Shown one piece after another: positions 53,346-62,398 of a stretch of DNA of 64,000 nt. Location: positions 62,001 through 126,000 of the forward strand of contig JADJQZ010000001.1 of the NCBI GenBank assembly GCA_016712465.1, in the 5' to 3' direction. A program made the translations under genes and the position numbers. The notes under the pieces were generated by a model. The model ran no database searches and was not told the DNA's origin. It worked only from the letters and a program-made list of their open reading frames with translations. Position 1 is the stretch's first letter. Each line of letters starts with the position of its first letter. This DNA is from Candidatus Obscuribacter sp. (GTDB taxonomy: Bacteria; Cyanobacteriota; Vampirovibrionia; Obscuribacterales; Obscuribacteraceae).

Positions 53346-53734
53346 GGCAGCTTACCTTCTGTTTGGGCTGCTTCGACTGTGAAAATGTCTGACTCACCAT
53401 CCAACGCTTACATGGCACGCTCCAGTCTCAATCAAGGCGCCGAATTGTGGTGCGCTCAAGTGTTCTGGTGGCGGTAGTTGGGGCGGATGGTAAGGCTGTT
53501 TAGAAAGTTCTTGTCTTGGAAAATTGAAGGAAATACTCTTTTGATTCTCACGTGGGCGCCTGTGAAGGCAATATATAAACCTTAGGATTTCACTAAAGTT
53601 CGGGGAGTTACAGGTGTTAAGTAATAAGAACAAACGGCTAGAAGGCTGACGGAGCCTACCTAAGCGCGGGTAGACAAGTGCTTGCGCTAGCTTGCGACGG
53701 TCGGGTGCTGCAAGCGGCTTAGATCAGGTGGAAG
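53346..53734. other. intergenic, 389 bp
   Basis: Lies between the lysozyme start and the end of the NAD operon, both on the minus strand. No gene or clear terminator is seen. Confidence 0.35.
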
Positions 53735-55549
53735 TCACCGCCTAAGCAACTTCGCTTGCGGTGACAGGCGCTCTTTGTGATAGCGGCAAATCTCGACCAT
53801 ATCGGTGTCCATGGAAAAGCCCAGGCGCGTCATGAGAGCGGTAAAGGAAGGGTCTGCTTGAGCGAGAGTCAAAGACCCCAGCGTGCTGAAGAAGTCTTCA
53901 TTCAATTGCCAGACACCCTGCGAGAAACGCAATTCTTCACCGATGGGAATGGAGGCTCTGGCGGCCGGTGAAACATATGGGAGGGTGTAAGGAGCCCGCA
54001 CCAGCTTGCCGTCGGCGGTGCTCATCACGAGCCCGGCCAGCCTGGCGCCGGCCAGGAAGTCGCGCAAGTCGAGGATGTCGAGCACGGTGTGTTTACTGGT
54101 GCCCCGGATGGTGAGGGCGCAGACTGCTCTAATGGCTATGGAGTCAGGCAGAAGGTCTTGTACCTGGCGCACGGTGGAGCCGCTGAAGATGTCGTCGTCG
54201 AAGAGAATGTATTGACCGGGCGGAATCAGCCCCACTTGCTTGACGATGGAAGCGGCCCCCGGGCGTGCCACCATGGTCGGTGTGGCGAGGGGCTCATTGA
54301 GGGGATAGCATCTTGAGATTTCCAGATTGAAGTCGCCTTCAATACAGGGATCCAGGCTGATGATGCTGTGCCCGCGAGCCAGCTTCTGAGCGGCCTGGCG
54401 CTGCTCCGAAAGTGAAAGTAGCTCCACCTGCAGTTGCCTTTTGGTATCGGGCCAACTTGCTCTTTCATGGCATTCAATCATCAAGGCTAGAAGCCCTTCT
54501 TTGAATTTGTCGAGAGCGGTACTCAGTGTTTCTTCCGGTAAGGGAAAAGAAGATAGGGACCAGAGTCCTTCATCACGCAAATAGATGGTGGCAGCTGGTT
54601 GGTCTCCTTCGCTCTGTGTTTGCCAGTGAAAATAGCTGGCCGGTGCACTGTGGAAGGAAGTCTGGGCGGAGCGGCGGCGGCGGATGGACTGGGAGGAGAG
54701 ATCATGGCTGGCTTCCCCGGCGAAAATTATCTCGCTGTTTGCTTGTACCAGAGGGGCGCAAGCAAATTCGTGGTAGGGTTCCTCCGAACCGGGGCGCAGC
54801 ACGCAGACACATTTACCGTCAGGGAGAAAACCGCGGGTGAAGCGTGCATTGTCGCTGCCGAAGACATAGTAAACAACCGGTGCCGGACCATAGGTTGTTC
54901 GGTTGGTTCGGCTCTTATCTGCACGTCTTGCCAGGTCTGATTTGGCAAGTTGGTTCTCCAGATAACGTTCCAGCCTGATAATCACATCGGTGAAGTTGAG
55001 CATGCGCTCCACTCCCAGTGCTTCCCAGCCGCAGGCCATGAGCCAGTCGCTATCCTTTACGGCTTCCTGGCAGAGCATGAGGCGGTGCGAGGAGGAGAGC
55101 GTTTCGCTGCCGCATTTTGGGTCGACATAGGTGGCATGGGATGGGGAGAGGTAGCCGCCTATTACGGTGCGGCCCCGCGCTTCCAGACTGCGCCTGGCAA
55201 TTTCCATCATTTCCAGATGCCCGCTATGAATTGGGCAGAAGGCGCCGGTGCTCAGTAGCACCACGGGAGGTGGCGGCGGCTCTTCTAAATTGGCTTTGGC
55301 AACCTTGAGGAAACGCTCCAGGGGTGGTATCAGTTTGGAAAGCGGCGTCATGATCCAGTTTTCGTCGGCCCGGAAATGCCGGTCTTCGGGCTCGCCGCCG
55401 TCGTCGAAAAAACCGGCTAGATCAAGGGCGCGGGCGGTCTGCAGGTCATCCGCGCCTCTCAAATAAGGCAGGGCGCGGCTGTAAATTGGATCTTGCAGCG
55501 CTTTTTCAATGAGTCGCCTGGCTTTTTCTTCATTGAATTCTTCAGTCAT
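53735..55549 (-). CDS. NMNAT-like adenylyltransferase fused to type I phosphoribosyltransferase
   Basis: 604 residues from ATG 55549, which overlaps the upstream gene's stop by 8 bases. Residues 95-300 form a nucleotidyltransferase of NMN/NaMN-adenylyltransferase type: GAFCPIHSGHLEMM is the HxGH-like ATP site and SSQSIRRRR the ISSTxIR-like motif. Residues 385-530 form a type I phosphoribosyltransferase with the PRPP loop YILFDDDIFSGSTVRQ. The remaining N-terminal 90 residues and C-terminal 70 are unassigned. NAD salvage normally uses a type II nicotinate phosphoribosyltransferase, so this order is unusual. Likely makes a dinucleotide from a base, PRPP and ATP. Confidence 0.85.
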   Translation of the reverse strand: MTEEFNEEKARRLIEKALQDPIYSRALPYLRGADDLQTARALDLAGFFDDGGEPEDRHFRADENWIMTPLSKLIPPLERFLKVAKANLEEPPPPPVVLLSTGAFCPIHSGHLEMMEIARRSLEARGRTVIGGYLSPSHATYVDPKCGSETLSSSHRLMLCQEAVKDSDWLMACGWEALGVERMLNFTDVIIRLERYLENQLAKSDLARRADKSRTNRTTYGPAPVVYYVFGSDNARFTRGFLPDGKCVCVLRPGSEEPYHEFACAPLVQANSEIIFAGEASHDLSSQSIRRRRSAQTSFHSAPASYFHWQTQSEGDQPAATIYLRDEGLWSLSSFPLPEETLSTALDKFKEGLLALMIECHERASWPDTKRQLQVELLSLSEQRQAAQKLARGHSIISLDPCIEGDFNLEISRCYPLNEPLATPTMVARPGAASIVKQVGLIPPGQYILFDDDIFSGSTVRQVQDLLPDSIAIRAVCALTIRGTSKHTVLDILDLRDFLAGARLAGLVMSTADGKLVRAPYTLPYVSPAARASIPIGEELRFSQGVWQLNEDFFSTLGSLTLAQADPSFTALMTRLGFSMDTDMVEICRYHKERLSPQAKLLRR

Positions 55550-57404
55550 AGCCCTGGCGCTCCGGCATACCCAGCGGCTTGGAGACACCCGGTTTTCGCC
55601 GGGGCGGCAGACCGCAGCGTTCAAAAATGACATCGGTGCGCATGATGATTTTTCTACCGGCATTCAACAGTTGTCCATCATGCAGTACCCGGTGATCGAG
55701 GAAGAGGGCATCCCCCGCTCCCGGGGAGGCGATGGCTACAATTTCTTCCGGTCCGGCCTCGCGCTTCCAGTCTTCATAGTTGCGCTCTTCGGGTGGGATA
55801 TTGACCTGGGGCTCCAGTATGAAGCGGGTGGCGCCGCCATCTTCGGGCTTCGACTGGGTAAGGTAGAGCACCATACTCATGATGGTGCGCTTGCCGTCAT
55901 AGTAGTCGAAAGGGGCATCGTAGTGAGGTACCAGGCTGCCGCCCACTTCGTATTTGATAAAGCGCATCAGAGGATTGATGCCGCAAGCGCGCCAGACCGG
56001 GGCTCCATCAAAGTCGGCCGGGGTGAAAGGGTCCATGATGCGCAGCAGGGGAAAGGCGCTGGCGATGCGCTCAAAGAGGCAATGGGCCAGGGGCTCGCTA
56101 AAAAGGGAGGCGCGGTAGCTCCCGATTTTATCGCCTTCTTTGTAGTCTTTGCGCATGCCGTTCAAGCCTACAGGCACCCATTCAAGCTGATCCAGCTCAT
56201 GGAGGAAGGCGGCGCACTCGGCTTGGTTCATTACTTGTTTCAATATGAAGGCGGAGTCTTCGTAGTCGGCAATATTCTCTCGCTGCAAGGGTTCTGCCCG
56301 CGTGGTTGGGACCTGCCAAACGCGCTTTTGCAGGGGGCTCAAAAATTGCTCCGGCAATTGGAAGAGATTGACGAAGTTGCCGCCGGTCATACCTGCCTTT
56401 AGCGCTTCCTGGTCGATGTCTTGCCGCCAGCCGCCGGGAACTGCCCTTTCCATTACGTCCATGTGGATGGATTGGGAGCCCGATGCATACTTGTGGGCGT
56501 TTTGTGAATTGAGCTTGTTGAGCCGTTTTGAGAGGAACTCAAACTGTTCTTGCCCTTCCCGGTCGAGGTTTTCTAGCAGGTAGGAAACGGCCCGCCGGTC
56601 AGGCTGAGCCAGGTAGAGGCTGTATAGTTCGATGAAGTCGTAGGGAACGCCAATTAGTTCTTCGTCGGTGCGACCATCGTAAATGTCGCCTGTGGGTGCT
56701 TCTTGCAGAACCTGGGCGGGAATTTCGAAGGCTCTGGCCAGTTCGTAGACCTCACTTTTGTGCAGGTCGGAAATCAGTTGCAGATCTACCATGGCATCGG
56801 CGGCTTTGCCGAAATAGCCGATGTAACCGCCTTCATCGCGGTTGGTGGTGCCGACCAGGATGGACGGATAGCCGCTCTGGGTGAGGAGACTGGTGATGTA
56901 GAAAAGGGCCGGGGTACGCAGGTAGGAAACCAGTTGACCGGCCGCCCAGGCGTCTCCGGGTATGTCGAGAGCCTTATCCACGGCTTTTTTCAAGACCCCA
57001 TGGCTTTCACTGAGGTCAATGAGAGAACTGGTCAACTTGGGGTGATTGAAGCCCTTCAGAACCTCCTGACCGAGTTTTGTGGCGTCGTCCTGCCTGCTGG
57101 TACCGGCCTCGATGAAATAGGGCAGCAAGGCGGCGTGGACGCGCTTAATTGGTGAATCCGGCTCCCGGGCGGCATGTAGAGCAAGGGCCAGGGTAAGCGC
57201 TGAGTCTACCCCGCCGCTCAGCCCGATAACTACCGCCGAAAGCCCCGAATGTCTCAAATAGTCGTTGAAGAGCCGGGTCTTGGCCTGGATGTAGCGGTCT
57301 TTGCGAAAGCCGCGCCAGCCTCTGAGCCGTTCCAGCATCTCGTGGAGGCTTTCTGCAAGCTTTCCGGGTTGTTCAATTTGTTGCGTCAATGGCGGTTTTC
57401 CCAA
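55542..57404 (-). CDS. NAD synthetase fused to a 2-oxoglutarate/Fe(II) oxygenase
   Basis: 620 residues. Residues 25-330 are an ammonia-type NAD synthetase: IGLSGGVDSALTLALAL (SGGVDS 63-68) and LVGTTNRDEGGYIGYFGK are the ATP and deamido-NAD sites. No glutaminase domain is attached. Residues 375-595 are a prolyl-4-hydroxylase-like oxygenase: PHYDAPF gives iron ligands H494 and D496, LDHRVLHDG the distal H575, and GRKIIMRTD an Arg for 2-oxoglutarate. NAD synthetase amidates the nicotinate group; the oxygenase may hydroxylate the product or a partner. It heads the operon and overlaps the second gene. Confidence 0.88.
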   Translation of the reverse strand: MGKPPLTQQIEQPGKLAESLHEMLERLRGWRGFRKDRYIQAKTRLFNDYLRHSGLSAVVIGLSGGVDSALTLALALHAAREPDSPIKRVHAALLPYFIEAGTSRQDDATKLGQEVLKGFNHPKLTSSLIDLSESHGVLKKAVDKALDIPGDAWAAGQLVSYLRTPALFYITSLLTQSGYPSILVGTTNRDEGGYIGYFGKAADAMVDLQLISDLHKSEVYELARAFEIPAQVLQEAPTGDIYDGRTDEELIGVPYDFIELYSLYLAQPDRRAVSYLLENLDREGQEQFEFLSKRLNKLNSQNAHKYASGSQSIHMDVMERAVPGGWRQDIDQEALKAGMTGGNFVNLFQLPEQFLSPLQKRVWQVPTTRAEPLQRENIADYEDSAFILKQVMNQAECAAFLHELDQLEWVPVGLNGMRKDYKEGDKIGSYRASLFSEPLAHCLFERIASAFPLLRIMDPFTPADFDGAPVWRACGINPLMRFIKYEVGGSLVPHYDAPFDYYDGKRTIMSMVLYLTQSKPEDGGATRFILEPQVNIPPEERNYEDWKREAGPEEIVAIASPGAGDALFLDHRVLHDGQLLNAGRKIIMRTDVIFERCGLPPRRKPGVSKPLGMPERQGYD

Positions 57405-57527
57405 AGTGCTCTTTCATTTAGCCGGGTCTTGCTCTCAGTTTGCCAAATTGGTTCTATCATAAGGGCTGTGACAGTTAAATGCAGACTGCGTAAACCAGGG
57501 TTCGCCAGATTATTTGGGGGTAATGAA

Positions 57528-58220
57528 GTGAGATTGCACAATATCTTCGGCAAAAGGGTCGGTTTGACCATTGCCACAACACTTGCCGTTTTGGGCTCCC
57601 TGCTTCCTTTCTGCACTGCTCCCGTGCTGGCGGAAGACGCTAAGGCGGCAGCCCCGGCCGGGCAGACCAACCCCAAGAAGGCGGCTCTCTTGAAGGAATT
57701 GTGCACCTTGCTGGCGCCTGGCAAGAGCGCCGAGTCGACTATGCTGGCGGCCTTTGCCGAGCAGGAAAAGCAGACCCCGGAAATCATCGATGCCATAATC
57801 AGTCAGAGGGCTCCTAAAGACGCCACACCCGAGAAGATTGCCGAAGTGAAGAAAGCCATGGTGGAGACCCAGCTTAAGGTTTTGCGCCGCACCCATGAAC
57901 TCTTTTCCAAGCAAATAGACATGAACGGACTGTGCATGTCTATTTACACCACCGTTTATGACAAGTACTTCACCGAGCCCCAGCTCAAGCAATTGATTGC
58001 CTTTTACAAATCTTCCGCCGGCAAGCGCCTGGTGGAGGTTCAGCCCCAGATTGCCACCGAAGCCATTCGCATGACCAATAAGGAGATTGAGGGCAAGATC
58101 ATGAGCATTTCCCAGCAGGTGGCCCAGGAAATGGCCGGTAAGGCCGCCGAGAAGTCTCAGGAAGCCCCGACGACGGCGCCTTCTGCCCCGGCAACTGCGC
58201 CAGCGCCCGAACAGAAATAA
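57528..58220 (+). CDS. secreted DUF2059-type protein
   Basis: 230 residues from GTG 57528 (GGGGGT upstream). The signal peptide GLTIATTLAVLGSLLPFCTAPVLA is followed by a helical domain whose YDKYFTEPQLKQLIAFYKSS, then AGKRLVEVQPQI, is the DUF2059 core. A Pro/Ala-rich C-terminus (PTTAPSAPATAPAPEQK) ends it. Role unknown; the domain is found in periplasmic proteins. It is divergent from the NAD operon and ends at its own terminator. Confidence 0.82.
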   Translation: MRLHNIFGKRVGLTIATTLAVLGSLLPFCTAPVLAEDAKAAAPAGQTNPKKAALLKELCTLLAPGKSAESTMLAAFAEQEKQTPEIIDAIISQRAPKDATPEKIAEVKKAMVETQLKVLRRTHELFSKQIDMNGLCMSIYTTVYDKYFTEPQLKQLIAFYKSSAGKRLVEVQPQIATEAIRMTNKEIEGKIMSISQQVAQEMAGKAAEKSQEAPTTAPSAPATAPAPEQK

Positions 58221-58251
58221 ATTCGCCGGACTTTCCAGTCTTTTTCACGCT

Positions 58252-58290
58252 GACCGACCTATTTTATGTAGGTCGGTCTTAGCTTTTAGG
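58252..58290 (+). terminator. intrinsic terminator
   Basis: A perfect 10-bp stem pairs GACCGACCTA (58252-58261) with 58269-58278, followed by TTAGCTTTT. Confidence 0.75.
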
Positions 58291-58458
58291 GACGATTTGT
58301 AAGGCAGGCGCTGCTTTAACAGGTTTGAAACAATCGTCGATTTTAATTAGTGCATTCGATGCAAGCAATTTCAGCCCTTACTATCCAAAAACTGCTCAAC
58401 CCGTATATATAGCGTCAGTTGCCACTGCCCTACTTTTCTTCAATTTCTGGAGCAATCT

Positions 58459-58995
58459 ATGAAAGTCGCCTTTACTAAAGTGATCGGTCTTGCCGCCCTG
58501 GGAGCCTTGATGGGTGTTTACCAGTTAGCTGCCTCGCTGCCGGCTTATGCAGGCGGTGGTAACAGCCGTCCGGTCGTCTCCAACTACTATGTGGCCGGTT
58601 CCACGGCCGTGGCCGGCTGGGAGCAGGGCCTGGTGGCCCGCGAGCCCAATCTGGCTAAGTGGCACTGGAGTTCGATTTCCAGTTCCATTCATGCCCGCAA
58701 TGTGAACGGTGGAGCGGTCAGTGTCAGGTCTAATCCTTACCACTATTCCAAACCCAAAGTATTGGCTCTGCCCGTCAACAGTTCTATCCGCAGTGAAAAT
58801 CAGAGATTAGACGGGCGTTTGCGCCAGCGTGACAACGGCCTGCTGGCTGATGCCAGACCGGTCAGAAGCATGCAACCGGTGTCTTCCTATGGCGATGTAA
58901 ATGGCCGCCTGAGAAACAGCCAGTCTAATTTTGAGACCGGTGTGAATGGGTCTATGGTGGATAAGCAATTGACCGGTAGAGTGCTCAGCTATTGA
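58459..58995 (+). CDS. secreted hypothetical protein, 178 aa
   Basis: ATG 58459 follows GGAG. The signal peptide is VIGLAALGALMGVYQLAASLPAYA. The mature part is rich in Ser, Asn, Arg, Gly and Val, with no recognised domain. The composition resembles the secreted protein at 31193-31822. Its end overlaps the convergent glycosyltransferase gene by 7 bases. Confidence 0.7.
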   Translation: MKVAFTKVIGLAALGALMGVYQLAASLPAYAGGGNSRPVVSNYYVAGSTAVAGWEQGLVAREPNLAKWHWSSISSSIHARNVNGGAVSVRSNPYHYSKPKVLALPVNSSIRSENQRLDGRLRQRDNGLLADARPVRSMQPVSSYGDVNGRLRNSQSNFETGVNGSMVDKQLTGRVLSY

Positions 58996-61016
58996 TTGGT
59001 ATTAGTGTTAGTGTTTTTGATGCGATGCTTGTACCAGTAGCGATCGCCGCCGCCCAAGGGAACGGTCATGGGGCCTCGGCCTTCGTCTACCGTAAAAGGA
59101 GTTTTAGTGTAGAGATAGAGTTTGAAGGCTTCTTCCAGGGTCTTGCAGCGTTCGGCATAGCCGTTCAAAAGCTCGTAGCAGGCCCAATCGCCTTCGCGCG
59201 TCAATTCTATGAAAGTCAAGTCGGGGCGCTTCTTAAAGTCGGCGGCGTTTTTGTCGGCGGCCATTATCAATTGTCTTTTCCCTGATGGGGTGCGTCCCCA
59301 GGCGAAGCCGTCTTTCACCAGGTTGTCTACTTTGACGAAGGAGTCCACACTGGATATGGTATCAATGGGACGACCCATATAGCTCATGGCTGATGGTCGG
59401 AAAGGTCCATAGACTGCCACCTCGTCCGGGCTGCCTTTGAGTTTCAGGGCCAGCCGCACCATATTGTCCTGATTCCTGTGGCAGTAGAGTTGCATGCCCA
59501 CCGGATGCAGGAGGGCTAGTAGTGTAGCCAGGCTTATCACTGCAGCGGTGAGCTGGGCTTGCCAGGCTTTTTTCCAAAGGAAGTGAAATTGCACCACTGC
59601 CAGGATAATGCTCAAAACTGCCGCAAAGAGCAGGAAGGGCTCGAAGTGGTTGCTGGAGAGGCTGTTCGTCGGCACCAGCTTGCCGGCCATGAGGCTGAGG
59701 ACGACCAGCGCCACTCCCGCCAGGAGAGTGAAAGTGGCAACTATGCCGAGCACAATGAGAAGCCAGAGTCTGTCGAAGCGAAGGCTGTCTTCTCCTTGTT
59801 GCGGCGGCGGCTGGCAGAGCCTGGTCATGGTCACCGCCAGGCAGCAAGCGAAGGGGGCGATAGCCGGCAGCAAGTAAGTATCCAACTGGGTTTTAGAGAG
59901 GCTGAAGAAAGCCATGGTGGAAAGAGCCCAGGTGGCCAGGTAGAAAAGACTTTTCTCTTCCAGCTCTTCCGGGCTTAGCTGCGGTCTTTCGCCGCTTCCT
60001 TCCGGGTTGAGCATTTTGCGGGCGTGGGGGCGGTAACTGGTTTTGAAGCCGAATATGAGTTTGCCCGAAAACCACTTATCCCAGAGGGGGTGGAACCAGT
60101 TCTGTTTGAGGGCCTGGGGCAGAAGCAGGAACCATGGTGCCAGTCCGTAAGCCAGTACAGGCAGATAGTAGAGGGGTGAGCCTTTGTGGTAATTGGTTTT
60201 TCCGGCAAAGCGAGCCAGGTTTTCATAGAGAAGGAAGACTTGCAGAAAGAGTCCCTTGGTTGCTTTTGTTACCAGGTAGTACCAGGGTAAGACCGTCATC
60301 AGGAATAGCGGGATACCGACTATAGGACGGCTGTCTATGATCCAGTAACCGATTTCCTTCAGTTTTGGTTTTTGCAAGAAGGCGAAAACTACTGTGCCCA
60401 TGGCAAACAAAATCAGACCGGCCGGACCTTTGGTAAGTACAGCCAGGGCCAGGCTCAGGTAAATGACTGGGGCAAAGACGGGACGGCGAGCGAACAGTGC
60501 CAGGATGGTAGCGAAGACGGCCAGGTTGAGGAAGGTAGTAAAAGCGGCATCAATACAGGAGGTTTTGCTGATCAGCATCAAGAGCGGTGCCGATGCCGTG
60601 GCCAGTCCGGCGATCAAAGCGGCTTTCTTATTGGATACAACTCTGATGGTGTAGTAAGCGGCGAAGACAAGCAGGCTGGACAGGAGAGCAAAAGGCAGGC
60701 GGGCTGCCATTTCATTCAGCCCGAAGAGGCGATAACCCCAGGCCGTCAGCCAGAAAGTCAGAATCGGCTTGGAAAAGTAAATCTGGTAGTTGAGATGCGG
60801 CACTATCCACTCGCCGCTTTCCACCATCTCCCGGGCCGCTTCGGTGTAGTAAGTTTCGCCCGGATCAATAAAGGACCAACTGTTCAGTTGGTTGAAGTAA
60901 AGTCCCAGGCAGGCAAGGGTCAAAATGAGCCAGGGGAGCGCGCCTTCGTATATGGACCAGTTCGCCTTGGGCGGCGCCTGTTCTATTTGACTGCTGGCTG
61001 AAGTGCTTTCGGGAAT
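58989..61016 (-). CDS. ArnT/PMT-like membrane glycosyltransferase
   Basis: Up to 675 residues. About 12 membrane segments with SFIDPGETYYTEAAREM after the first (the D-E/D motif of GT39/GT83 enzymes), YFSKPILTFWLTAWGYRLFG, and a C-terminal soluble part. The family transfers sugars from polyprenyl-phosphate donors to lipid A or proteins. The nearest TTG (60923) would cut the first membrane segment short; an in-frame ATT at 61016 with GGGAG just upstream gives an intact helix (WSIYEGALPWLILTLACLGL), so it may be the real start. No ATG or GTG is in frame between the upstream stop and 60923. Confidence 0.8.
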   Translation of the reverse strand: MPESTSASSQIEQAPPKANWSIYEGALPWLILTLACLGLYFNQLNSWSFIDPGETYYTEAAREMVESGEWIVPHLNYQIYFSKPILTFWLTAWGYRLFGLNEMAARLPFALLSSLLVFAAYYTIRVVSNKKAALIAGLATASAPLLMLISKTSCIDAAFTTFLNLAVFATILALFARRPVFAPVIYLSLALAVLTKGPAGLILFAMGTVVFAFLQKPKLKEIGYWIIDSRPIVGIPLFLMTVLPWYYLVTKATKGLFLQVFLLYENLARFAGKTNYHKGSPLYYLPVLAYGLAPWFLLLPQALKQNWFHPLWDKWFSGKLIFGFKTSYRPHARKMLNPEGSGERPQLSPEELEEKSLFYLATWALSTMAFFSLSKTQLDTYLLPAIAPFACCLAVTMTRLCQPPPQQGEDSLRFDRLWLLIVLGIVATFTLLAGVALVVLSLMAGKLVPTNSLSSNHFEPFLLFAAVLSIILAVVQFHFLWKKAWQAQLTAAVISLATLLALLHPVGMQLYCHRNQDNMVRLALKLKGSPDEVAVYGPFRPSAMSYMGRPIDTISSVDSFVKVDNLVKDGFAWGRTPSGKRQLIMAADKNAADFKKRPDLTFIELTREGDWACYELLNGYAERCKTLEEAFKLYLYTKTPFTVDEGRGPMTVPLGGGDRYWYKHRIKNTNTNTNQ

Positions 61017-61042
61017 AGTCTTTTTCCGCTCCCGCCGTCGCT

Positions 61043-61083
61043 AAAAAAACGTAAGCCGGAAGATATAGTCTGTCTTCCGGCTT
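61043..61083 (-). terminator. intrinsic terminator upstream of the glycosyltransferase gene
   Basis: An 11-bp stem pairs AAGCCGGAAGA (61053-61063) with 61073-61083, and on the minus strand seven T follow (61043-61049). It ends the 61120-61413 gene. Confidence 0.85.
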
Positions 61084-61119
61084 GCATTTTAACACTTTCG
61101 ATTGGTGCTCTTTGCTGCC

Positions 61120-61413
61120 TCAGTTTCGCAGGCTTGCAAAGATATCCAGGGCTACCATGATGATTACGACCAGTCCCAGGCAGCGGCTGCAATTCTCTTT
61201 AGTGAGATCGAGGGGCTTGCCCAGTTGCTTGTAAGGGCGCCCCCAGCCTCGTTTGTTTCTGAGAAGCAAGACCAGGTCGAGAAATTCGTCTTTCAGTCGG
61301 TGTAGTTCTTTCTCCCATTCTGGTCGCTCGTCTGTGGGTGCCTTCGGCTTGCTGCCGGTATTGGCGGCTCTCAAGGTGACCTGACGGTCACCCTGTTCTT
61401 TCGGGTTTAGCAT
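61120..61413 (-). CDS. C-terminally membrane-anchored small protein, 97 aa
   Basis: ATG 61413 follows AGAGGA. A charged soluble front (APTDERPEWEKELHRLKDEF) is followed by one C-terminal membrane helix (CLGLVVIIMVALDIFASL). Family unknown. Confidence 0.68.
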   Translation of the reverse strand: MLNPKEQGDRQVTLRAANTGSKPKAPTDERPEWEKELHRLKDEFLDLVLLLRNKRGWGRPYKQLGKPLDLTKENCSRCLGLVVIIMVALDIFASLRN

Positions 61414-61552
61414 GAGGTATTCCTCTAATTATGTAGATGGGTGGCTGCATTGAGGACGAGCGGCCGCCGTGCAATGGACCGGCAGATGCTGTCATGGGCA
61501 TGCCTGCTTTTATTATACCCGGTTGTAAACAGGGAGGTGGCTAGAGCTGGCT

Positions 61553-62053
61553 CTAGTTGGGGGTGATGTTGGCAACGATTTGTTGCCTGGTGCGATAGGA
61601 AACACCTCTGAACATGGCGATTTTCTCGTTGTGCTGGTTGGAGACGACAACGTCGTAGACACCGGTTTTGCCGTTCAAAACTTGCTCCTGGGCGATGGCC
61701 GTGAGTATATCTCCGACCCTGGCCGGGGCGCTGTAGGTGATGGCGCAGTTGAGGGCAAGGGTGCGGTGGTTACGTGAATTGCAGGCAAAAGCAAAGGCTG
61801 TGTCAGCCAGGCTGAAGGTGACGCCACCGTGGCAGATGCCCAGTCCGTTGACCATGTCTTCCCTGACAACCAGTGAAAGTTCCGCATAACCGGGGCTAAT
61901 TTGCTTGACTTGCATGCCAAGGTATTGTGAATGCTTGTCCAGGCGGTACATTTCGCCGGCGACTGCCTGGGCGAGGTTAAGATTTTTGCTGGTTGCTTCG
62001 TTTTTCAAGGGTGTACCTATGTTTGTCTTCAGGCGCGGTTGCCTCTTTGCCAC
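61553..62053 (-). CDS. paaI: PaaI-type hotdog thioesterase
   Basis: 166 residues. YLGMQVKQISPGYAELSL, then NGLGICHGGVTFSLADTAFAFACNSR, gives the PaaI hallmark HGG-x5-LAD. The family splits aryl-CoA or acyl-CoA thioesters. GTG 62053 has no clear ribosome binding site; a TTG at 62008 with AGG upstream is an alternative, and the conserved domain begins only near residue 36. No other paa genes are nearby, so it may act as a general house-cleaning thioesterase. Confidence 0.85.
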   Translation of the reverse strand: MAKRQPRLKTNIGTPLKNEATSKNLNLAQAVAGEMYRLDKHSQYLGMQVKQISPGYAELSLVVREDMVNGLGICHGGVTFSLADTAFAFACNSRNHRTLALNCAITYSAPARVGDILTAIAQEQVLNGKTGVYDVVVSNQHNEKIAMFRGVSYRTRQQIVANITPN

Positions 62054-62398
62054 ACTTGCATTTTGCCGCCCCAGTATTTTACCTAAGAACCAGGTTCAAG
62101 TCCATGTGGGCTGAAGTGCCTGGCTTTCTTGTGTTGTAAGCAGAAAATGTTGTTTGCAATACAGACAAATCGCTGCAGTCGATGTTAACTGGTTATGGCT
62201 GATTTTGCAGCCTTTTGATACAACCTTCCCTGTTCGACTTACTACCAATTTGAACTTTTGTCCGGTACAGAACGGCTTGATTTTTCGCGCCCATGGCGAG
62301 ATTTTCCAGCTGCTTCCACCTCAGGCTTGAGCGCATTCCATCCGGTTTGGCGCCTTGCTTTTGGCCGGCATGGTTCTACCAGCCGGAGCCTTATTCTT
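62054..62398. other. intergenic, 345 bp
   Basis: Divergent promoter region between the thioesterase gene and the next plus-strand gene. The frame upstream of 62399 is open but unlikely coding. Nothing else stands out. Confidence 0.4.
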
